DNA from: Anaerolineae bacterium
Lineage (GTDB): Bacteria > Chloroflexota > Anaerolineae > B4-G1
NCBI GenBank assembly: GCA_030612185.1
Contig: JAUWOI010000023.1
Location: 1 to 18,522, forward strand
Direction: 5' to 3'
DNA: 18,522 nucleotides
Shown one piece after another: positions 1 to 7,314 of the stretch. Each line of letters opens with the position of its first letter. Positions within the stretch are counted from its first letter, which is position 1. The position numbers were made by a program, and so were the translations under genes. The notes beneath the pieces are model-generated. The model was not told the origin of the DNA. It saw only the letters and a list, made by a program, of their open reading frames with translations, and searched no databases.

Positions 1-2
1 CT

Positions 3-224
3 ATTGCTCTTGCCGGCAAGCCAAGGGGTTGCCTGAACCGGATCGCACGCCTGCCGCTGGTCTTCGCCGCCGCCACGCTGGGGCTCATCCTGGCCCGGCC
101 GCTGGGCGCTGTTTTCCAGGCCCGCGTCACCCTCCAGCCCGATGTCGGCGCCCTGCGCATCGTCGGCATCACGCGAGAGGAACGGGCCGGCATCCTCATC
201 CACCACGTCCGCACCGAGGGTTGA
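3..224 (+). CDS. C-terminal fragment of an unidentified protein, cut by the window start
   Basis: An open frame enters from the window edge and stops at the TGA at 222-224, giving the last 73 residues. The fragment has one hydrophobic stretch (LPLVFAAATLGLILARPLG), consistent with a membrane segment, followed by about 35 soluble residues ending in HHVRTEG. I do not recognise the family. A hairpin and holA follow, so it may be cotranscribed with holA. Codon use looks like that of holA. The competing frame starting at 29 overlaps it and then runs through holA out of frame, so it is a shadow. Confidence 0.5.
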   Translation: MALAGKPRGCLNRIARLPLVFAAATLGLILARPLGAVFQARVTLQPDVGALRIVGITREERAGILIHHVRTEG

Positions 225-234
225 CCGCAAATCT

Positions 235-268
235 AGAAACCGGGTTCTTTCCGAATAACCCGGTTTCT
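235..268. repeat. Perfect 12-bp inverted repeat between two genes
   Basis: AGAAACCGGGTT (235-246) pairs exactly with AACCCGGTTTCT (257-268) across a 10-nt loop. There is no T tract after it, so it is not a clear intrinsic terminator. It may be a dispersed REP-like palindrome or an RNA-stabilising hairpin just ahead of the holA ribosome binding site. Confidence 0.7.
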
Positions 269-290
269 AATATCAGAAACGAGGAGGTAG

Positions 291-1313
291 ATGACGAAGC
301 CCGCACCCACCTTCTACATATTCCACGGCGCAGACGAATTCACCCGCGCCGAGACATTGGCCGATTTCAAGCACAGACTCGGCCCGCCCGATACCGTGGA
401 CCTGAACACCACCATTCTGGATGGGGGGACTCTCACGCTGGCCAAACTGCGCCATGCCTGCGAGACCATCCCCTTCCTGGCCGAAAAACGGCTCGTCATC
501 GTCGAGGGTTTGCTGACGCGGCTCGCTCCTCGGAAAGATCGGGAACTCTCCGCCTCCCAGAGAGAGCTCCTGACCGCCCTGGCCGACTACCTTCCCCGCC
601 TGCCCGAAACGACCCGCCTGGTCTTCATCGAGGACAAACCCCTGCCTGTCCGTCACTCCATGCTCCAACTGGCCCAACGGGAGGAGCAGGGCTACGTAAA
701 ACGGTTCGACCCGCCGGATGCGAAGGTCCTGCCCCGCTGGATCGAAAAGCGCGTCAGCAAGTATGGCGGCGAGATCGAACCCCAGGCCGCCCGGCAACTC
801 GCCGCCGTCGTCGGCACCGACCTAAGATTGCTCGACCAGGAAATCATCAAGTTGGTGACCTACACCCAACCTCCAACCGGGGGACAGGCCATCACGATAG
901 CGGACATAGAGACCGTGGTGCCCTACGCCCAGGCCGCCGTCGTCTTCGACCTGGTGGACGCGCTCGGCCGGCGGGACGGCCGCACTGCCGCCCAGACGCT
1001 CCACCGGTTACTGGATGCGGGCGAGCACCCGCTGATGCTCCTGGCGATGATCGTGCGCCAGTTCCGGCTCCTGATCCAGGTCAAGGAACTGAAGGCAGGG
1101 GGGAGCACACCACACGACATTGCCAAGGCGCTCAGGTTGCATCCTTTCCCGGCGCGCAAACTCCACACCCAGGCGACTCACTTCACCGCCGCGCAACTGG
1201 AGGCGGTGTACCGTCACCTGCTGGACACCGACGTCGCAATCAAGACGGGCAAGATTGATCCCGAGGTGGCGCTCGACCTGCTTGTGGCGGGGTTGGCGGC
1301 GACAGAGACGTGA
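291..1313 (+). CDS. holA: DNA polymerase III subunit delta
   Basis: The product is the delta subunit of the clamp-loader complex, which opens the beta sliding clamp and helps load it at primer-template junctions in the cytoplasm. The 340-residue length matches the family. The N-terminus (FYIFHGADEFTRAE) is the typical delta beginning. The central part with YGGEIEPQAARQLAAVVG and LRLLDQEIIKL, and the helical C-terminus, fit domains II and III. The ATG at 291 follows a strong AGGAGGT (282-288). The stop codon lies inside two copies of an ACGTGAA/G heptamer (1308-1321), a sequence that recurs after other stop codons in this window. It looks like an ordinary housekeeping gene. Confidence 0.93.
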   Translation: MTKPAPTFYIFHGADEFTRAETLADFKHRLGPPDTVDLNTTILDGGTLTLAKLRHACETIPFLAEKRLVIVEGLLTRLAPRKDRELSASQRELLTALADYLPRLPETTRLVFIEDKPLPVRHSMLQLAQREEQGYVKRFDPPDAKVLPRWIEKRVSKYGGEIEPQAARQLAAVVGTDLRLLDQEIIKLVTYTQPPTGGQAITIADIETVVPYAQAAVVFDLVDALGRRDGRTAAQTLHRLLDAGEHPLMLLAMIVRQFRLLIQVKELKAGGSTPHDIAKALRLHPFPARKLHTQATHFTAAQLEAVYRHLLDTDVAIKTGKIDPEVALDLLVAGLAATET

Positions 1314-1320
1314 AACGTGA

Positions 1321-1565
1321 GCAGCATCGAATGAATTCGACGGCTGCTACGGGAAACGTGTTGAAAACACGTTACATCAACGTCATAACACGTTTTAACG
1401 TGTTTCTGATATCAGACCGCGAATTCATTCGTGGTCTGGCAGCATCTGGCAGCATCGAATGAATTCGACGGCTGCTACGGGAAACGTGTTGAAAACACGT
1501 TACATCAACGCCATAACACGTTTTAACGTGTTTCTGATATCAGACCGCGAATTCATTCGTGGTCT
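1321..1565. repeat. Tandem duplication of a 117-bp palindromic element
   Basis: Copies at 1321-1437 and 1449-1565 differ at one position (CGTCATAAC against CGCCATAAC) and are separated by 11 bp. Each copy is bounded inside by CGAATGAATTCG and its reverse complement CGAATTCATTCG (1328-1339 and 1420-1431 in copy 1). Two nested hairpins sit between them: AACGTGTT/AACACGTT at 1355-1373 and AACACGTT/AACGTGTT at 1387-1404. This is MITE/REP-like architecture. No transposase is present. Confidence 0.85.
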
Positions 1566-1593
1566 TGCATTCGTGGTCTTGCATTCGTGGTCT
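1566..1593. repeat. Two tandem 14-bp units (TGCATTCGTGGTCT)
   Basis: The 3' end of the 117-bp element (ATTCGTGGTCT) is repeated twice more as 14-bp units at 1566-1579 and 1580-1593. This looks like slippage expansion of the element's edge. The rest of the 1314-1705 gap holds only these repeats and the promoter of the next gene. Confidence 0.8.
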
Positions 1594-1599
1594 TGTGAC

Positions 1600-1656
1600 C
1601 TGTAACCAAACCGTAACGATTCCTCAACCCATAGGGATGCTGGTTGATGGTATGAT
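1600..1656 (+). promoter_or_regulatory. Putative activator-dependent promoter of the response regulator gene
   Basis: Heptamers CTGTAAC (1600-1606), CCGTAAC (1611-1617) and the weaker CCTCAAC (1622-1628) are spaced exactly 11 bp apart. They start 51, 40 and 29 bp before an extended -10 (TGG then TATGAT at 1651-1656). No good -35 box is seen. The arrangement matches three other promoters in the window and resembles the 7+4 bp direct repeats bound by PhoB/OmpR-type regulators. Binding by the downstream gene's own product is inference. Confidence 0.5.
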
Positions 1657-1705
1657 TGGGTTATGCTGGACCTAGAGCAACCCAGTCCATCGGCAGGCAA
1701 GCGAT

Positions 1706-2554
1706 ATGGCAGAGAATTCTGGCCCTCCGGAGGCTGATCCAAGAGCGAGACTGCTGGTCGTGGACGACGATCCCACCACGCGTGCCGGCCTGCGGGATCT
1801 CCTCAGCCTGATGGGGTATCACGTCGAACAGGCAGGTTCCGGTCGCGAGGCGCTGGAGTTGTTGGAGAGTGAGTCCTACGACCTCATGATACTGGACATG
1901 CGCATGCCGGGGATGGATGGTGTCGAGGTGATGCGACGCACCCGACAGATGCGCCCTGACCTGTTGATCGTCGTGTTGACGGCTCACGCCACACTGGAGA
2001 GTGCCATCGCCGCTGTGAAGTCGGACGCCGTAGACTATCTGCTCAAGCCGATCAATATAGAAGGCCTCTCCGCCACCATCTCCCAGGCCCTGCAAGGACG
2101 CGCTGAGCAGTTGAAGCGCCAGCACTTGCTGGATGTCGTAGGCCAGGCGCTGGATACGCTGCGTCAGACGGAAAAACCAGTCGCTCCCTCGTCTTCCCCG
2201 CCCATATCCCCAGACCCCCCGCCAGCGTCCGTGGCCCGTTTTCTGCGCGCCGGTCCTCTGACACTGGATCGCCACAAGCGGCTGGCCATGACAAAGGGGG
2301 ACCCGGTGCGCACGGTCGAACTGACGGAGGGCGAAGCGGCCATCCTGGTTGCCCTGATGGAACATCCCAACGAGGTGCTCTCCTGCGACCAACTGGCTCA
2401 CGCCGCGATGGGCTATGATCTGGACAAATGGGCAGCCCAGAGCCTGGTGCGTCCCTGCATCCATCGTCTGCGCCGCAAGGTTGAAGCCACTCCCGACGAA
2501 CCCAGCCTGATCCGCACAGTGCGCGGGCGCGGTTACTTTTTATCCCTGGCCTGA
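1706..2554 (+). CDS. OmpR/PhoB-type response regulator
   Basis: A two-component response regulator of 282 residues. The receiver domain occupies about residues 14-125, with the acidic pocket D20-D22, phospho-acceptor D64 in MILDMRMPGMDG, T92 and K114 followed by P. A proline/serine-rich linker (about 168-185) leads to a winged-helix DNA-binding domain of the Trans_reg_C type at about 205-282, ending RTVRGRGYFL. All phosphorylation residues are present, so it should be phospho-activated. No histidine kinase is encoded nearby. The ATG at 1706 has only a weak ribosome binding site, but the protein aligns naturally from there. It lies 33 bp before the O-antigen-ligase gene, suggesting cotranscription. 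Its promoter repeats have a period typical of this regulator family, so autoregulation and control of the archaellum genes are plausible but unproven. Confidence 0.88.
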   Translation: MAENSGPPEADPRARLLVVDDDPTTRAGLRDLLSLMGYHVEQAGSGREALELLESESYDLMILDMRMPGMDGVEVMRRTRQMRPDLLIVVLTAHATLESAIAAVKSDAVDYLLKPINIEGLSATISQALQGRAEQLKRQHLLDVVGQALDTLRQTEKPVAPSSSPPISPDPPPASVARFLRAGPLTLDRHKRLAMTKGDPVRTVELTEGEAAILVALMEHPNEVLSCDQLAHAAMGYDLDKWAAQSLVRPCIHRLRRKVEATPDEPSLIRTVRGRGYFLSLA

Positions 2555-2587
2555 CGATCTATCATCCTCAACCAAGGCGATGCGAAT

Positions 2588-5500
2588 ATGAATTCAACCA
2601 AACTCAGCGCGTTCTGTGATCGGGTCATCGAGGTCTGCTGGCTGGCGGCGGTCATCGTCACCCCGCTTTTCTTCAACGTCTACTCCAGCCGCATCTTCGA
2701 TCCAGATAGGATAGCCGTCCTGCGCACCATCGCGCTGGTGATGGCTGCCGTCTGGATGGTGAAGTTGCTGGAAGAGCGGGCCAGCGGCAACAGGGACGTG
2801 GGCTGTACCTGGCGCACACCGCTGGTACTTCCGACCCTGTTCATGGTAGTGGTCTATCTCGTCAGCACCGCTCTATCGGTCACGCCCTGGGTCAGCCTGT
2901 TCGGCTCCTACAGCCGGTTGCAGGGAACTTTCACCACCTTTTCCTACGTCGTCGTCTTCCTGATGATCCTGCAAGGAATGTGTACCCGTGCCCAACTGGA
3001 CCGGCTGGTCACCATCATCATTGTCAACAGCCTGCCCGTCGCGCTCTACGGTCTGATCCAGCGCTATGGTCTGGACCCCCTCCCCTGGGCGGACTTCTCT
3101 GGGGAGCGCGTGGACGGGAGTATGGGCAATCCCATCTTTCTCGCTGCTTACCTCGTTATGGTCTTTCCGCTCACGCTCGGCCGCGCAGCGGAGGGCTTCA
3201 GGGCCATCCTGGTGAGAGAGCGAACAAGCAAAGCCAACAAGATCAGCATCCTGTGTACAGTGGGTTACGTTCTTATCGCCGCCGTACAACTGATCACCAC
3301 CTGGTACACTCAAAGCCGTGGTCCCTTGCTGGCACTGGTCGCCGGTTCTTTTTTCTTCCTCCTGCTGCTGGCCCTGGCCTGGCGCAGCAGGTGGGGGGCG
3401 ATCTTGATCGTGACCGCTATCACTCTTACTGCCCTCGTGGTAGGCTCTATCGTTCTCGTCAACGTCTCGGGTGGCCCTTTGCAAAGCGCACCCTGGCTGG
3501 GCCGGCTGGGCCAGGTATTCTCCTTCGCGCGTATTCTTTATTGGCAAGGCATGGTAGACCTGGTCCTGCCCCACGAGCCGCTCCAGTACCCGGACGGTCA
3601 TAAAGATCCGTTCAATCCCATCCGGCCGCTGGTGGGCTACGGTCCCGAATCCATCCGTGTGGCCTACACCCGCTTCCGTCCTCCCATGCACTGGCGCTAC
3701 GAAGCGGGCGCAGTGGACCGTGCTCACAACGAAACCTTCGATGCACTCGCCACCACCGGCCTGTTGGGCCTGAGCGCTTATCTGTTCCTGTTCCTCAGCG
3801 CCTTCTACTACGGGTTCATAAGGCTGGGGTTACTGGAGGAGAAAGGACAGCGGATGCAGTTGCTGGGCCTGGTACTCGTATGCTGCCTCGCCAGTGTGGC
3901 CTTCTCCTGGTGGCAGGTGGGCCCCCACTTCTTCGGCGTGGCCCTCGCTATGGGCATCGTCGCCGGGCTGGCGATCTATCTGGGTACCTTGGCCCTCGTC
4001 TTTGGCATTCGCATGCTCACCCTGGGAGAGTCCACGCTGCCGCCCCTACATGCCCAGCACCTTCTTATCCTCTCCCTCCTGTCGGCCATCGTGACTCACT
4101 TCGTCGAGATCAACTTTGGCATCGCCGTCGCCGCCACCCGCACGACCTTCTGGGCCTGCGCCGGGCTTCTCGTCGTGGCGGGGCTAGACCTGAGAGAGAG
4201 TCAGCGAGTCAGCGAGTCAGCGAGTCAGCGAGTCGGCGAGTCAGCGAGTCGGCGAGTTAGCGAGTCAGCGAGTCAGCCAGACGAGGGAACGAGCAGGCGG
4301 CGCAAGAAACGGCGGCAGAAGCAGAGTGCGCCATCATCTCCTACCTCTGAGAGAACACCCGCCGGCTGGCTGTGGCCCACGTTGGGCAACGCGATAGTGG
4401 GGGGCTTCATCCTGGGGACGCTGGCCTTCGACTTCGTCGTCAGTCTAACGAACTTGAGCGACCCTGGGCGCATCTTATGGCGAGCGCTCACCACCTTGCC
4501 AACGCAGGGAGAACGCACGTCGTATGGAATTCTGATGATCATGCTCCTGACCTGGCTGGTGATGGGTCTCATTTTTCTCTCCGAAATGGCCAGACGCGGA
4601 ACGCTCAAAGCGCGACCCTCCGATTGGCTGCCGGCCAGCCTGCTGTATCTAACCGTCTCTCTCGGTTTGGGTTTGGCCTTCGCACTGCTGCTGGCCGGAC
4701 ATCTGGCAGCGCTGGTACCCCCCCTAGCCCCCCCTATGAGGGGTGGGGAGGAGCAGGTCATCGAAGTCGCACTGCTATTGGCCAACCACCTCGCGTCTCG
4801 GATGACCCTCTACTACGGCTTTGTCGCCCTCGTGCTCCTCGCCGGGGGACTGGCCCTGATGAGGGAACGCACGCTGCCCCGGGCCAGTGCCACGACCTGG
4901 GGGCCGGTGGCGCTTATCCCACTGCTGGTATTGTCCGGTGTCCTCGCCGTGCAGTACAACCTGGCCCCCATCCAGGCCAACATGATCTACAGGCAGGCCG
5001 ATCCCTACGACAGGGAGGGGGCATGGGATGTGGCGCTCGCTCACTACGAGCGCGCAAGCGAACTCGCTCCCCACGCGGACGTGTACTACCTCGAGTTGGG
5101 CCGCGCTTACTCGCAGAAAGCGTCCAGCACCGGTGATCCCGCGCAACAAGAGCGACTATTCCAACTTGCCGAGCAAAGTCTCATCCAGGCGCGGGATATC
5201 AATCCCCTCGAGTACGAGCACAGCGTCAATCTGGCCGGCTTGTACCGCCACCGGCATGACCTGGCGTCAGATCCGGCGCAGAAGGAGCAGTGGGGCGAAC
5301 AGGCCAGTGCCAACTATGAGATCGCTACCACGTTGGCCACCAACGACGCCGCCCTATGGAACGCACTGGGAGATTCCTACTCACAACTCGGCCAATTGGA
5401 AAAAGCCGCCGGAGCGTACGAGCGCGTGCTGGAACTGGCCCCCCGTTCAACCGGGGTTTGGCGCACCCTGGGCTCCACCTACGCCCAGTTGGGCCGCCTC

Positions 5501-5713
5501 GAGGAGGGCATCGCCGCTATGCAGGAGGCGCTGGAACTGGAGCCGGAGGCAGAGAATGCCTGGAATTCTCACCTGATCCTGGCTGTTCTTTACAGCCAAC
5601 TAGGGCGGCCCGAGGAGGCGCTCTCCCACGCCCAGACAGCCTGGCAACTCGCTCCTGAGGAAGAGAAACCCGCTCTTCAGGATATGATAACACAACTGCA
5701 ACAAGAACAGTAG
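2588..5713 (+). CDS. O-antigen ligase/polymerase family membrane protein with C-terminal TPR domain
   Basis: A 1041-residue polytopic membrane protein. The first ~535 residues hold about a dozen hydrophobic segments and the Wzy_C/WaaL signature: a long periplasmic loop ending in AHNETFDALATTGLLGL, with the conserved His-Asn at H380-N381. Members ligate or polymerise glycan chains from lipid carriers, or glycosylate pilins. Residues about 537-563 (RVSESASQ-type octapeptides) are encoded by ten 8-bp repeats and sit in a basic cytoplasmic-looking linker (RRRKKRRQK). More membrane segments follow, then tetratricopeptide repeats from about 810 to the end (ALAHYERASELAP, EKAAGAYERVLELAP, EEGIAAMQEALELEP). 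A C-rich/G-rich insert at 4720-4750 encodes PPLAPPMRGG. Placed between a response regulator and the archaellins, it could act on surface polysaccharide or on filament glycosylation; neither is shown. Confidence 0.82.
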   Translation: MNSTKLSAFCDRVIEVCWLAAVIVTPLFFNVYSSRIFDPDRIAVLRTIALVMAAVWMVKLLEERASGNRDVGCTWRTPLVLPTLFMVVVYLVSTALSVTPWVSLFGSYSRLQGTFTTFSYVVVFLMILQGMCTRAQLDRLVTIIIVNSLPVALYGLIQRYGLDPLPWADFSGERVDGSMGNPIFLAAYLVMVFPLTLGRAAEGFRAILVRERTSKANKISILCTVGYVLIAAVQLITTWYTQSRGPLLALVAGSFFFLLLLALAWRSRWGAILIVTAITLTALVVGSIVLVNVSGGPLQSAPWLGRLGQVFSFARILYWQGMVDLVLPHEPLQYPDGHKDPFNPIRPLVGYGPESIRVAYTRFRPPMHWRYEAGAVDRAHNETFDALATTGLLGLSAYLFLFLSAFYYGFIRLGLLEEKGQRMQLLGLVLVCCLASVAFSWWQVGPHFFGVALAMGIVAGLAIYLGTLALVFGIRMLTLGESTLPPLHAQHLLILSLLSAIVTHFVEINFGIAVAATRTTFWACAGLLVVAGLDLRESQRVSESASQRVGESASRRVSESASQPDEGTSRRRKKRRQKQSAPSSPTSERTPAGWLWPTLGNAIVGGFILGTLAFDFVVSLTNLSDPGRILWRALTTLPTQGERTSYGILMIMLLTWLVMGLIFLSEMARRGTLKARPSDWLPASLLYLTVSLGLGLAFALLLAGHLAALVPPLAPPMRGGEEQVIEVALLLANHLASRMTLYYGFVALVLLAGGLALMRERTLPRASATTWGPVALIPLLVLSGVLAVQYNLAPIQANMIYRQADPYDREGAWDVALAHYERASELAPHADVYYLELGRAYSQKASSTGDPAQQERLFQLAEQSLIQARDINPLEYEHSVNLAGLYRHRHDLASDPAQKEQWGEQASANYEIATTLATNDAALWNALGDSYSQLGQLEKAAGAYERVLELAPRSTGVWRTLGSTYAQLGRLEEGIAAMQEALELEPEAENAWNSHLILAVLYSQLGRPEEALSHAQTAWQLAPEEEKPALQDMITQLQQEQ
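4198..4277. repeat. Ten tandem 8-bp repeats (GAGTCAGC) inside a coding sequence
   Basis: Ten consecutive octamers fill 4198-4277. Seven read GAGTCAGC, two GAGTCGGC and one GAGTTAGC. Because 8 is not a multiple of 3, three units encode one eight-residue period, and gain or loss of one or two units would shift the frame of the downstream half of the gene. Confidence 0.95.
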
Positions 5714-5766
5714 GCAGCCCCCTGCATCTTGCCCCTCTGTTTTTCTCCCCAAGTGACTACCAGCCT

Positions 5767-5926
5767 GTCATTGCGAGGAACGAAGTGACGAAGCAATCTC
5801 CAACTTGCTGGCAGGAGATTGCCACCGCGAGTACCACCGCGAGTACCACCGCGAGTACCACCGCGAGTACCACCGCGAGTACTCGTGGCGGGGCTCGTGG
5901 CGGGGCTTCGCTACGCTCGCAATGAC
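5767..5926. repeat. Dispersed inverted-repeat element carrying two 12-bp arrays
   Basis: GTCATTGCGAG (5767-5777) and its reverse complement CTCGCAATGAC (5916-5926) bound the element. Inside, CCACCGCGAGTA occurs five times in tandem (5822-5881), followed by CTCGTGGCGGGG twice (5882-5905). Short in-frame tetrapeptide ORFs here are by-products of the 12-bp period. Nothing in 5714-6669 looks like a protein gene apart from a possible 22-codon leader at 6574. Confidence 0.85.
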
Positions 5927-5932
5927 GTTCCG

Positions 5933-6005
5933 TGGTTCTCCGTCAACTGCTACCGTTTTTGAACCACCCACTGCCGGATCTGGCGATCCGACAGGAGCGG
6001 TTGAG
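5933..6005. repeat. 73-bp dispersed repeat, copy 1
   Basis: This segment matches 8721-8793 with one difference (GATCCGACAGG here, GATCCGGCAGG there). It ends in a small GGATCTGGCGATCC hairpin, one of a family seen at 6021-6042, 8616-8637 and 8761-8780. Confidence 0.85.
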
Positions 6006-6011
6006 CCGCTG

Positions 6012-6051
6012 AGCCGCTCTTGCCGGATCTAGCGATCCGGCAAGAGCGGCT
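6012..6051. repeat. Perfect 18-bp inverted repeat with 4-nt loop
   Basis: AGCCGCTCTTGCCGGATC (6012-6029) pairs exactly with 6034-6051 around TAGC. It is a very stable hairpin without a T tract, some 300 bp after the O-antigen-ligase gene. It could help end or stabilise transcripts, but it also belongs to the GGATC-loop-GATCC family of dispersed palindromes. Confidence 0.85.
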
Positions 6052-6094
6052 GAGTAATAACCTCCCTGGTTACTTCTCAGACTCCCCGTGATGC

Positions 6095-6395
6095 GTCATT
6101 CCGAGCGAGCGTAGCAGCCTGTCCTGAGCGTAGTCGAAGGAAGTCGAGGAATCTCTGCTTCCAATGGCAGAGTGGCCTCGGCATGGAGATTCCTCGACTC
6201 CCTTCAGTCCCTTCGACAGGCTCACCGCCACGAGCCCCGCCACGAGCCCCGCCACGAGCCCCGCCACGAGCCCCGCCACGAGTACTCGCGGTGGTACTCG
6301 CGGTGGTACTCGCGGTGGTACTCGCGGTGGTACTCGCGGTGGTACTCGCGGTGGCAGGGCAGGCTGCTGCGCTCCTTCCGGTCGCTCGGAATGAC
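6095..6395. repeat. Second inverted-repeat element with 12-bp arrays in opposite orientation
   Basis: GTCATTCCGAGC (6095-6106) and GCTCGGAATGAC (6384-6395) form the ends. Inside are four CCCCGCCACGAG units (6235-6282, plus a partial one before) followed by six TACTCGCGGTGG units (6283-6354). These are the exact reverse complements of the two units in the element at 5767-5926, in reversed order. Confidence 0.85.
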
Positions 6396-6405
6396 GATGG
6401 CTGAG

Positions 6406-6482
6406 CAGTAACCCTCCCTGAACAGTTCTGAATACTTCTGAAATCAATCTGAAAGCGCACGGGCACGCTTTTGTGTTATACT
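6406..6482 (+). promoter_or_regulatory. Putative archaellin promoter with phased heptamers
   Basis: Heptamers CAGTAAC (6406), CCTGAAC (6417), TCTGAAT (6427), TCTGAAA (6437) and TCTGAAA (6448) are spaced 11, 10, 10 and 11 bp apart. The last two start 40 and 29 bp before the extended -10, TGT then TATACT at 6477-6482. There is no consensus -35. Transcription from here would give a leader of about 180 nt before the first archaellin. The first heptamer lies at the border of the dispersed element, so its role is less sure. Confidence 0.5.
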
Positions 6483-6669
6483 CTACAATGAAATGAGAGT
6501 AAACCAGTGCTTCGAGAGCGAACCTGGGCGAGGAAGCAGCAGATTCGTTTATAGGAGGTGAGATATACGATCAATGAGGCAAGAAAAAGGAAGTAGAAAT
6601 CGGGTGTGTTCACTCGTCAATGTTGTGTCGAACGCTTGCTAACGAACCAAATTCAAAAGGAGACAAAAA

Positions 6670-7230
6670 ATGAACAGGATACTAAAGGATGAAAGTGGTA
6701 TTACCGCACTGGAGACGGCAATCATCCTGATTGCCTTCGTCGTGGTCGCAGCCGTGTTTGCCTTCACCATCCTCCAGGCCGGCACGTTCTCGACCGAGCG
6801 AGGCCGGGAAGCCATCTATGGCGGCATCGAGCAGGTCTCGGCTTCGATGGAGGTCGTGGGCTCCATCAAAGCCTATACGAGTGATGATGATGACAAGGTG
6901 GATACGCTAAAATTTGAGTTGCAGCTTGTGAGTGGTGGAACCGGGGTTGATATGGGCTCTGTGATCTACTCCTACAACGACGGCGAACACTATGTCAACA
7001 GCCTCAGTGCCTGCACCTCAGATTGGCTGCCGTCGGATACGGCTGGACCACCTATGCTCTCAGCAGACGAAATAGTCGAGATTACCTGCGAGTTGGAAGC
7101 CGCCGACCAAATCACCTTGGGACCAAGCACGCAGTTTCAACTGGAGGTCAAGCCCCCGACGGGTGCTGTCATCCCCATCGTCAGAACCACGCCGGCCGAA
7201 ATCACCGGCACCATGGTTCTGAACTACTAG
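6670..7230 (+). CDS. arlB: Archaellin (archaeal-type flagellin), copy 1
   Basis: The major filament subunit of an archaeal-type motility filament. The 186-residue product begins with a class III (type IV pilin-like) signal: a short charged leader, MNRILKDESG, expected to be cut after G10. The hydrophobic helix ITALETAIILIAFVVVAAVF follows, with the conserved Glu needed for filament packing. The next segment, GREAIYGGIEQVSASMEVVGS, and the C-terminal PPTGAVIPIVRTTPAEI are archaellin hallmarks. There are two cysteines, C115 and C140. The ATG at 6670 follows AAAAGGAGAC with good spacing. A near-copy lies downstream, including its untranslated leader. A prepilin peptidase and the ArlHIJ motor would be required and are not in this window. 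Confidence 0.88.
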   Translation: MNRILKDESGITALETAIILIAFVVVAAVFAFTILQAGTFSTERGREAIYGGIEQVSASMEVVGSIKAYTSDDDDKVDTLKFELQLVSGGTGVDMGSVIYSYNDGEHYVNSLSACTSDWLPSDTAGPPMLSADEIVEITCELEAADQITLGPSTQFQLEVKPPTGAVIPIVRTTPAEITGTMVLNY

Positions 7231-7314
7231 ACTGCTGGAACAGTGTGTGCTCACCCGTCAATCTTGTATCGAACGCTTGCTAACAAATCAAATCCAACAA
7301 AAAGGAGACAAAAA

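Noticed and set aside
273..797. Reverse-strand frames over holA, the O-antigen-ligase gene and the CheR gene
   Set aside because: They are antisense shadows of GC-rich genes without ribosome binding sites or family motifs.
29..1258. 409-codon + strand frame overlapping holA
   Set aside because: It is the frame shifted by one across holA and the preceding gene; rich in Arg/Pro/His, no recognisable domain, and holA has a clear ribosome binding site and family signature.
1314..1600. Insertion sequence
   Set aside because: Only short palindromic repeats are present; there is no transposase or long terminal inverted repeat pair around a gene.
5822..6354. CRISPR array
   Set aside because: The 12-bp units are directly contiguous with no spacers, and no cas genes are present.
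5768..6447. Several short ORFs with tetrapeptide repeats (HREY, TSPA, VLAV)
   Set aside because: They arise because a 12-bp tandem repeat keeps all frames open; no start signals or known proteins.
7243..7314. Upstream GTG start giving archaellin 2 a 24-residue extension
   Set aside because: The extension would bury the class III signal peptide; the ATG at 7315 has a duplicated strong ribosome binding site.
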